The notes below the pieces were generated by a model that saw only the letters and a list, made by a program, of their open reading frames with translations, did no database searches and was not told the DNA's origin. From contig CM055113.1 in NCBI GenBank assembly GCA_029204225.1, positions 32,799,363 through 32,863,362 on the forward strand: a stretch of 64,000 bases of DNA. Direction: 5' to 3'. The position numbers and the translations under genes were made by a program. Positions 55,872 through 64,000 of this stretch are shown in pieces (the first letter of the stretch is position 1; every line of letters starts with the position of its first letter). Origin of the DNA: Diphasiastrum complanatum. Its lineage: Eukaryota; Streptophyta; Lycopodiopsida; Lycopodiales; Lycopodiaceae.

Positions 55872-57530
55872 TGTGTTATGTCCATGATCAGTACATAGGA
55901 TACAATATACTCCTAGCCTTGGATACGTGGTACTCCAGTGAAACAAGTTGTTAGTTATGTCACGCCGTACTGGACGTGACCCGGAAGTAACTAATATCCT
56001 TGTCAAGCCCAGAACACACTAAATGGAGTTTAGACAAGGTATGAGATAGTGTATGCATGTGTAGAGTTATCAATAGCAATTCTATGAATAGTTGGTCCAT
56101 GCTTAAGACTATATTCTAGGTGAAGCTATGTAAAGGGAACTTAGGGTTATGCATGGCTATGTGCCCATGATGCTTTTGGCTCTATATATTGGGTCCAAAC
56201 CCGCCCTACTTATCAAGGTATGTGTAGAGTTATCAATAGCAATTCTATGAATAGTTGGTCCATGTTTAAGACTATATTCTAGGTGAATCTATGTATAGGG
56301 AGCGTAGGGTTATGCATGGCTATGTGCCCATGATGCTTTTGGCTCTATAATTTGGATCCAAACTCGCCCTACTCCATATCGTAGTTTTGGATTCATTGCC
56401 AAGCCAACAATTGAGTTTGTAGGAAGTCAAAATTTGACCAATTTTGGTGAATTTTGGGGGGTGGATTTCTCTAAATCCATAAGGAAATCATTCTGATTTT
56501 TTTACAACATGATTTGTGTTCTTTTTTACCTTCCCAACAAGCTATCAGACCTATAAATTGATGGGCAGAGGCTTATGTTTCAGTTCCATCAAGTTTGTAG
56601 CAATTTTGACTTCTAGATATCAAGGATTCATGGTTCTCAGCCCATACTGTTTCATAGGATCTATATGAAGGCCTCATGGAACTCTTAGACACCATTTAAG
56701 ACTATTTGGATCATCACTTTTAGGCTTGGTTGAGTGTTTGCACTTTTTTTAGAAAAATTGGACTTGAAAAAGTGCTCCTACAGGTTATTTGGCTATCCTG
56801 AACTCGCATGTGTGAATCCTAGGTGGAAGGTTGACATGGCAAGTGTCTTGTTCACTAGGTCTCCCTCTGTATTGAGCTTTACAACACCCAATTTGGTGTC
56901 ATGTAGCCAAAGATATGATCATTTGAAGTTTTGCAATTTTGTGAGCAAAATTGGTAGAATTTTCAATTATTCTGATTGCATGCATGTCAATTTCCTACTT
57001 TGAAGTATTGTGCTAGCATGGAATGTCTGCATGTTGATTCTCAGATGGATTCTGACATTTATGAGTGGTTTAGATCTATTTTGAGTGGTTATACGCATGT
57101 ACTCTGACTGATAGATACAAAACTGGGATTTATAGTTGACAATTTCCGTAGAACTTGATTTTACGTAAAATTTCGTAATTGTGAAAAATTAGTTTAATGT
57201 CGCATGTCTTGCATGCCTAATGAATATTTAAAGTAGTAAAATTAAAAATCGAACAGTGAATCAAATTTTTGATTTCGGTTGCTTAATCACTGACAGTGAT
57301 TTTTTACGAATTTTTAAAAAATGTAAAATTTTAATTTTTTTAAAGTGTGAAAACTCAAAAATTTAAGTGTTTTTTTTTTCAGTTTCTTGTTATATCTATG
57401 AAATTGACTAAAAATAGTGATTTGATCATGTTGGAGTCAATTTCAGTCAATTTTTTGGTCAACTATATTTCACTATGAGTTAATCTGATATTAACTAAAT
57501 TTAGTAATTTCTAGGATAGATATATCGAGA
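55872..57530 (+). mobile_element. Probable gypsy 5' LTR and leader
   Basis: TGTTATGTCCATGATCAG at about 55869-55886 matches the start of the gypsy 3' LTR at 42203. A gag-like ATGGCCAAAGAAACTTC follows at about 57530. The LTR end and primer site were not located. The region contains the 163-bp duplication listed next. Confidence 0.45.
56058..56372. repeat. 163-bp tandem duplication
   Basis: TGTGTAGAGTTATCAATAGC begins at 56058 and again at 56221, with near identity through TTTGGCTCTATA and CGCCCTACT. Two copies, inside the probable gypsy LTR. Confidence 0.9.
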
Positions 57531-57534
57531 TGGC

Positions 57535-58198
57535 CAAAGAAACTTCAAATCAAGCTGCAAATCCAAGTGCGTCATCATATATGGTGATTTGTCAGCAGTT
57601 CAGTATGGCGCTTAATGAATTGTAATCAGATGAGAGATTAGCAAATGGAGGTTCTATTGAATTAAGTCAAATTGATGTCTTCACCCAATCTCGGTTTTCA
57701 ACTGGAGGTTTATGTGGGGGAGAAGAAGGAGAAGAACCCTGAAGTCGTCGAGGGAAAATTTCGTTCTAGATTTGGTCATTATGAATTCTTAGTGTTGCCA
57801 TTCGGATTAACGAATGCTCCAACAATGTTCCAACAAATGATGAACGATTTATTTCGTCCATATTTGGGGAAGTTTGTGGTTGTATTCTTAGGCGACATTC
57901 TCGTTTACAGTAAATCCTTGGTGGAATACGTAGAACACTTAAAAATCGTTTTGATGAAACTTCGTTGGGAGTTACTCTACGTAAAGAGTCCAAGTGTGAA
58001 TTCTTTAAGCAAGAGTTGTTTTATCTCGGTCATAAGTTCACAGTAAATCGGATCAAGATTGACGAGGATATAGTCAAGATTGTGATTGAGTGGCCAATTC
58101 CAAAAATTGTGAAGTCATTTTTTGGTTTTCCACTTTTCTTCAAAAGATTTATTGAGAATTATGCTAAGTTAGTAGCACCACTTAATACGCTAACTTGA
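57535..58198 (+). pseudogene. Gypsy fragment: start of gag joined to mid reverse transcriptase
   Basis: A short gag-like start (AKETSNQAANPS) is followed within 200 bp by RT core: KFRSRFGHYEFLVLPFGLTN, MMNDLFRPYLGKFVVVFLGD, ILVYSKSLVEYVEHL. After a shift it reads KCEFFKQELFYLGHKF and EWPIPKIVKSFFGFPLFFKR. The catalytic FLDD reads FLGD. An internal deletion has removed the rest of gag, protease and RT start. It ends in a stop at 58196-58198 near another LTR. Confidence 0.8.
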
Positions 58199-58199
58199 G

Positions 58200-58440
58200 T
58201 ACTTTACTCTTTGTTTACAAGCCGTACGAGTACTGTCCTCGACACGTGTGAGGCCGCTCCTCTAAGATTTTAATAATTTGATCCATTGCTCTTGCTTAAA
58301 TCATAGTGTAATGCATCTAGATCAAGATCTAACATCTAGAACTTGATAGATCATTGGATTATGCAATCAATAACTCTTAATGATTGATTAGTACAATCAT
58401 AATTGTACTTTTTCTCTGAAAATTGACATGGTATCAAAGC
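58200..58440 (+). mobile_element. LTR end and primer site of another copia-type element
   Basis: TGGTATCAAAGC at 58429-58440 is a one-mismatch iMet primer site directly after CA. The preceding ~225 bp would be LTR and are joined abruptly to the gypsy fragment. The leader that follows (to about 59640) shows no gene. Confidence 0.55.
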
Positions 58441-59639
58441 CAAGTCTAAGAGTGATCTAATGATTAATGAAACTAGTGAAATCATTGAGAAGGAGTTGTT
58501 TTTGAGATTTACTTGAGAGGGTGAGTTAAAGGAGAGAGGTACCATCAATATTTTTGGTCAAGATTGATTTGTGGGCTAGTAATGTATTGTCCACATGTGT
58601 GAGACATAACTTTCTTTATTCACTTGTGCATATGGCAACCAAAGTTGATAGAAAATGGAATTCAATGTGTTGATAGGTAACAAATTCAAAAAGTGAGATC
58701 CATTCAGATTCTGTTTTTTACTGTGGATTATACCGAGATGTCTTTTTTTCATCAGTCTTGGTATTCCCCTCGGCTAGCAGAGTGTCCTGGAATGCATATG
58801 GCCACCTGGACCCTCTTTACAGCCCTCTCTATAAATGTCTCAAAAACAAGTGCAAATCTGGACTACATTTTATTTTGTATTGCCACAACAAAAGAACTTG
58901 TTTCATCCATAAATCTTGGTATTCCTTTCCTTTGTAATTTATCTGAATTTTCAAAAAATTACTTTCGGTGATTCCAAGTTGTCCCTTCTTGTATCAATTG
59001 TCGCTTAATTCATGAAAAGAGTATCTTGGTGATATAAAGTGTGCTTATGAAAATGGCTGATAACTTATGTAGAGTACATATTCAAGAAACATGTCTTTTG
59101 ATATAAAAGCTTTGCTGTTCGATTGCAATCTTCTGCATTTTTTCATTGCAAATATTGATTGCATCAATGGTTCCTCTTGGTCTCCGATTATGTGTAGCCA
59201 TTAGTCCAAAATACGAGTACGCAAGCTGAGATAGGAGAGAATGTAGAGATTGCGAGGTAGACCTAAGAATGACAATCCAAAATAAGAGAGAGAATGAAGA
59301 AAATGAGAGGTATACCTATGAATGACAAGAAGTTCCTTAACTACAAGGATTAGTTAACCACAGTTTATGACTATTGATGTCAAATCAACTTGGAGTGAAC
59401 AGTATTCGGGCAGTAACTGTGGTCCAATCACAATTGTTTGTTCTGCCTGGCGGGATATTTGAAAATCACAAAAATTTGGCCGAAAAAGTTAAATACAGTT
59501 TCTATCCGTCAACCACTGTTACAGTTCATCATAGATGGACACCATTCATTGGGACACATAAGCGTTGAAAGCGTGCGAAGTCAGAAACAACATCTTGACA
59601 AAGAGCCCATTTTGAGTTCTAATATCCCCTAATGATACC
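58441..59639. other. Leader-like sequence, no gene recognised
   Basis: Follows the primer site. Frames at 58.69-58.97 and 59.37-59.63 kb have no family feature. Confidence 0.4.
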
Positions 59640-59934
59640 GCCGTCCAAATCAGTAGACCATAAAATTGAGTTAATTCCACGTAGTTACCCTATCTCTAGA
59701 CAACCTTACAGGTTCTCTCCAAAATAAGAGATAGAGATTACCAAGCGAATTGAAAATTACCTAAAGATGGGTCATATTCAGCCAAGTAAGTTGCCTTGGG
59801 GTGCTCATGTTCTTCTTAAATCGAAGAAAGGTGGAGGCTTCAGGTTGTGTGTGGACTACAAGGGGTTGAATAAGGTAACTATTAAAAATGAATATCCTTT
59901 GCCTCGTATGGATGATCTTGTAGATCGATTAGGA
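59640..59934 (+). pseudogene. Gypsy reverse transcriptase N-terminal fragment
   Basis: Reads [80 protein letters not shown]. This is the start of gypsy RT. At about 59935 it changes abruptly to copia. The matching next part of a gypsy RT begins at 39723. Confidence 0.85.
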
Positions 59935-60865
59935 AGATCTTGATTTCGAGGAGGAGCTCATGGAGGAGCAAGCACCAAACCCACCTATCACACCAAGGAG
60001 ATCTTCAAGGACAAAAGTGGAGCCATCAAGGCAAAGGGCAGCAAGTTGAGGGTATCTCATCCACTTCTTATGCTTTATCTAGTTTTGAAGAACCATCTAA
60101 TGTTGAAAATGCATTGGACTCCAAAGAATGGTATAAAGCTATGTTGGATGAGTACAATGCCTTGATTGAGAATGAAACTTGGTTGCTTATTGATAGACCT
60201 CAAAGGAATGTAATAGGATGCAAATGGGTCTTCAAGCTTAAGTTGAATGCAAATGGGAGTGTTAACAAACATAAAGCAAGATTAGTTGCAAAAGGTTATG
60301 CTCAAGAGAGAGGGATAGACTATGAGAAAACTTTTGCACCCATGGCCAAGATGGTCACAATAAGGCTAATCATTGCACTTGCATCACATTTTGGATGGAT
60401 ACTATGTCAATTGGATGTCTCTAATGCTTTCTTGAATGGTCTTTTGGAAGAGGATATCTATATGGAATAGCCACAAGGGTTCATCAAGCATGAAATGGAG
60501 AACAAAGTATGCCATCTCAAAAGAAGCATCTATGGCTTAAAGCAAGCCTCGAGAGACTTTTGATCAAGAGATTATTGGTGGAGCTAAAGATCATGGATTC
60601 AGAGGAGGCACCAATCATCTAAAATGACAATATATCAGCCCAACACCTTGCATCTAATCCAATCTTCCATGCAAGATCTAAGCACATTGAGATATGCCAT
60701 TACTTTGTGAGAGAAATGGTGCAAGCCAAGGAGATTGCTTTGGAGCACGTTCCAAGCAATGAATGTGTAGCTGATCTACTTACTAAACCACTTCAAAAGA
60801 CACCTTTTATGAAGTTCAGATCATCACTTGGAGTGATTAGTAAAGCAATGATTGAACCAAGCTAG
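59935..60865 (+). pseudogene. Copia integrase-RT linker, RT N-terminal half and C-terminal tail
   Basis: Begins with linker MEEQAPNPPITPRRSSRTKV, then (with a frame change) EWYKAMLDEYNALIENETWL, NVIGCKWVFKLKLNANGSVN, KARLVAKGYAQERGIDYEKT, LCQLDVSNAFLNGLLEEDIY, a TAG, and RSIYGLKQAS. At about 60560 it jumps to the end of RNase H: HARSKHIEICHYFVREMVQA, EHVPSNECVADLLTKPLQKT. It stops at 60863-60865. The catalytic YVDD part of RT is deleted. Confidence 0.85.
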
Positions 60866-60866
60866 A

Positions 60867-61275
60867 TAGTGAGGAGGAGTGTTAAAAACTCACAATTCTA
60901 GCTTGACTAGTTTTGGTCATATGACTTGTAAATAGTTAGATGGTCATGATGTGGCTTGTCACACATGCCAAATAGCATATGATTCCATTCATAAGGATGT
61001 TCTCAAGTAGACCTAAGTGATAGAACCTTTGTAATGAGTCCAAATCATGCTTAGATACAAGAGAGAAAAAGTAGGAGCTATTTTTGGTCATTTTTGCGTT
61101 GTTGAAGGATCTCCAAGATTCCAACCCTAACTTGGTAGGGATGAAAGATCCACCAAAATTAGCATTAAGGGTAGGTTTAGGGCTACTCATACCTGCCCAA
61201 AACCGTGATGGATCATGTATATATAGGTGATAATATCTCACCAAAATCAATCAAGCAATTTCATGATTTTTCTTC
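60867..61275 (+). mobile_element. Copia polypurine tract and 3' LTR part
   Basis: AGTGAGGAGGAG before TGTTAAAAACTC (from 60880) is a polypurine tract and LTR start. 61063-61275 matches the LTR piece at 38015-38218. The right end is lost at about 61275 where another copia element, on the minus strand, begins. Confidence 0.75.
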
Positions 61276-61399
61276 AAACAAAGTGATAATGTATTTAGAT
61301 GTGCTTAGTTCGAGCATGTAGAACTGGATTTTTGGCAAGGTGAATGCAACTTGGTTGTCACAAGAGATAGTAGTCACATCCACCTGTGGTTGACCCAAA

Positions 61400-62995
61400 T
61401 CAACAAGCAATCTTCATAACCATATCGCTTCTTGTGTAGCATTGCTGAGTGCATGATATTCAGCTTCCGTCAAAGATAAGGCTATTGTAGGTTGCTTTTT
61501 GCTGTTCCATGAAACTGAGTTGTACCATAATTGAATGTATGACCACTGGTAGATCTTTTGTCATCAATATTACCTGCCCAATCAGCATCTATATCAACAA
61601 CTGTGTAACCTACCAGCATTGGTACTTCAAACTGATCGTACTTCAAACCAAAATTCAATGTCCCTCGAATATAGCTGAGAATACACTTAGCAGACTTTCG
61701 GTGTGCTTGACTAGGATCTTGCATAAATTGACTAACAACACCAACAACATAAGACATGTCATGTTGTGTGTGTGACAAATAGATCAAACTACCCACCAGC
61801 TACTTGTACAAGTAAGCATCCACTTTTTCAGATTTATCATATCTAGTAAGCTTCATGTTTACATCCATCAGTGTGCTCAAAGTCTTACAATCCTAATATT
61901 GAACTTATAAAGCAAATATCATGCATATTTGCTTTGTGTACGAAAGACAATATCATACTTCAATGCCAAGACAATAGTGCGTGAATCCTATAATGCTCAT
62001 GTCAAAAGCATTGGAAAGATCTGATTTCATTTCATCAATTAAGCTCTCATTACTTCTTGTAATAATCAAATCATCCACGTACAAAACAATGAACACTTTA
62101 TCTGAATCTTGTCTTAGAATGTAAAGATTAGAATCATCATTACTCTTTACCATTCCCCTTCACTTGAAATGTTCATCAACGCAAAAGTATCACGCCCGTG
62201 GTGCTTGCTTTAATCCATAGATAGCTTTGTTGAGCTTACAAACAAGATGCTCTCTCCCTAGATAGACAAATTGTTGAGGTTGTACTAAATACACCTCTTC
62301 ATCCAGCACTCCATTAAGAAAAGCAGATTTAACATCCATTTGTTCCAACCATAGAAAGCAAAAAGAGAAATGATAGAACATATAGTTATCTAGATTCAAG
62401 AGTTCCCCTTCTTAACATCACATGTGACTGATACGTACCATTTAGGTACTCTCTTAGGGATTTTAGCATCAAACTTGTCTTTTTCCATTGGATCTTCCAC
62501 ATCAAAATCCACTTCCTTGACTTGTACGGTTGCTCCCTCATGAAAAGGTTCAATGACTATTTCAAAATATTCACCTTGACCCATCTCTTTAAATGTAGCA
62601 TCCCTAGAAATCACAAGCTTTTGTGCGTTCGTGTCATACATTTTGTATGCCTTGGCCTTCTCATCATATCCAAGGAAAATACATTTGATAGCTTTTGCAT
62701 CCAATTTCCTTCGTTTTTCATCTTGAATATGAGCATAAGCATCACAACCAAATACTCTCAAAAGAGAAATATTGGGTTTCTTTCCAATAAAATCTTGATG
62801 AGGTGTCTTACCTTCCGCGGATTTCGTAGGACACCGATTCAGAATGTGCATAGCTGTGCTGCAAGCTTCTGGCCAAAGGGTGTTTGAAAAACTCTTGCTT
62901 TTGAGCATTGCCCTGGCCATATCAACAATGGATACGTTCTTTCGCTCTACAACTTCGTTTTGCTGTGGTGAATAAGGTGCTGCAATCTGCCTCTT
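61400..62995 (-). pseudogene. Copia polyprotein remnant: integrase, RT, RNase H
   Basis: Minus strand. Integrase end at 62990-62396: IAAPYSPQQNEVVERKN, SKSFSNTLWPEACSTAMHIL, LLRVFGCDAYAHIQDEKRRK. RT at 62399-61953: QMDVKSAFLNGVLDEEVYLV, KLNKAIYGLKQAPRA, VFIVLYVDDLIITRSNESLI with the catalytic YVDD kept. RNase H at 61796-61430: MGSLIYLSHTQHDMSYVVGV, CILSYIRGTLNFGLKY, ADWAGNIDDKRSTSGHTFNY. Stops and shifts separate the blocks, and part of RT between 62396 and integrase is deleted. The integrase is cut at 62996 by an LTR of the TGTAGCGCAGG family. Confidence 0.88.
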
Positions 62996-64000
62996 TGTAG
63001 CGCAGGCATCCCTAAGGGAGCCGGGAACCACGACTTAGCTTCCCAGCCTTCAACTCTTGCCATCCAAACCCACTTGACATACAAGCAGCCAACTCGCCAA
63101 CAACGATCAGACTTAACCAACATGAAGTTCCGAAAACCAACATTGAGATCCAACCTGGCGCCATGCCAGATCGGGGGTCCCGATGTGGGTGACTTCCCTC
63201 CAAGCAAGCCGCCCGACATACATCAAACTTAACCAACTCGAAGCTTCGTTACAAACGAGTAACATCCATTCCAAGCAAGCGGTCTGACTTACATCAGACT
63301 TAACCAACTGAAAGCTTCGTCACGAGCGCTGGAAGCCAACCTGGCGCCACGCCAGACTGGACAGCCATAAACAGGTAACATCCACCCAAGCAAGCCATCC
63401 AACTCAGCCGACAGGTTAGAGCCCGTTCCCCAAGAGCTTAACCCATTCACGTTCATGCAAGGAACACTCAGAACCACAAGCCGCGACAGATATGGAAACA
63501 ACCAGTTCCTGGACCAAATGGTCCCGACAGCATACCGCTGGCGCCACGGACCGAATGGTCCCGACGGCATACCGCTGGCGTCCCGGGATACGACCCTCAG
63601 CTATGTGCCAAGTTAAAAATTTTGAAAGCGGCCTTACAACTGGCGCTTTTAACGAACACTGAAACCCATAAGGTAATCAGAGTCAGTTTAAGAAAAATCC
63701 CACTTTATTGATAAATTTGAGAAGGTTACATTTCAAGTGTGTGACCGACCCTAGTCTCCGGGGCGCTAGCATGCCAAGGCGAGAGCCATGACAACATTCC
63801 AGCAAGGGAGGCTGAGACTTGGTTGGAGCTCGCCCTGAGTCGCAACCCGCACTCCCCTATAGTATTGGTGTGATTCGGCACCCCCCCTCATACCAAGCAC
63901 TCTACCCAAGCTGGTAAAGCACGTTTTTCTCTCTCTAGGATTTTCTCTTTCTAGAAAGTCATTTTCTCTCTCTAGATTTTATTGATCCCCAGGCTTCCTT
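62996..64000. mobile_element. Second copy of the TGTAGCGCAGG LTR family, running off the window
   Basis: From TGTAGCGCAGGCATCCCTAA onward it matches 16910-17900 almost base for base. It is inserted in a copia integrase frame after CTCTT, which would be the target site. The window ends before the expected LTR end (about 64.22 kb), so whether this is a solo LTR or a full element cannot be seen. Frames inside it are not genes. Confidence 0.85.

Overview
The window looks like nuclear DNA of a land plant with a large, repeat-filled genome. Plant-type gypsy and copia retroelements with initiator-Met tRNA primer sites dominate. There are also a plant Ptta/En/Spm-type transposase remnant, Helitron/Helentron pieces, nested insertions, long dinucleotide tracts and GT-AG introns. 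A spore-bearing plant (fern, lycophyte or bryophyte) would fit, but the sequence alone does not settle this. Only one gene looks intact: a group II PLP-dependent decarboxylase of two exons (14189-16050, minus), clearly richer in GC than its AT-rich surroundings.

The most unusual content is a pair of related two-gene loci, A at about 6.8-10.1 kb and B at about 27.5-30.6 kb. Each has a minus-strand gene for a histone H3/CENH3-like fold followed by a long proline-rich C-terminal tail. Each also has a plus-strand gene for a protein starting MASSS; the better preserved copy becomes very acidic. Between the two genes lies an array of a 17-bp motif, [G/A]CGC-N7-[C/T]GATAT, placed as inverted pairs mostly 51-55 bp apart (4 pairs in A, 8 in B). 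The copy of the H3-like gene in B still begins MA-stop-TKQTAR. A Ulp1-type cysteine protease remnant directly follows the H3-like gene of B on the same strand. Both loci carry stops, frameshifts or insertions, so these copies are probably dead, but they point to a repeated family carrying its own H3-like histone.

Layout. 0-3.2 kb: no gene seen. 3.2-4.2 kb: Ptta/En/Spm transposase exons. 4.7-5.4 kb: palindromic AATTGCGG array. 5.5-6.75 kb: Helentron helicase/endonuclease remnant. 6.8-10.1 kb: locus A, with a SINE inside its plus-strand gene. 10.1-11.3 kb: coiled-coil, transposon-like gene. 13.0-14.0 kb: gypsy gag joined to a second Helentron endonuclease piece. 14.2-16.1 kb: the decarboxylase. 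16.6-19.9 kb: 0.52-kb tandem repeats interrupted by a solo LTR with 5-bp target duplications. 20-23 kb: deleted copia element. 24.6-28.4 kb: unassigned exons, Ulp1 protease, H3-like gene. 28.4-30.6 kb: array and MASSS gene of locus B. 30.6-36 kb: LTR fragment, coiled-coil frame and a minus-strand gypsy element. 37.5-42.7 kb: copia and gypsy pieces joined in chimeric order. 42.7-44.3 kb: transposase-like remnant. 44.4-46.9 kb: low-complexity tracts and GC-rich hairpins. 48.8-51.5 kb: decayed multi-exon gene, possibly BAH-like. 52-54 kb: successive minisatellites. 55.9-63 kb: gypsy and copia fragments. 63-64 kb: a second copy of the solo LTR family, inserted in a copia integrase.

Most reading frames here are decayed mobile-element genes. 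Family names rest on motifs read by eye. No database search or alignment program was run.
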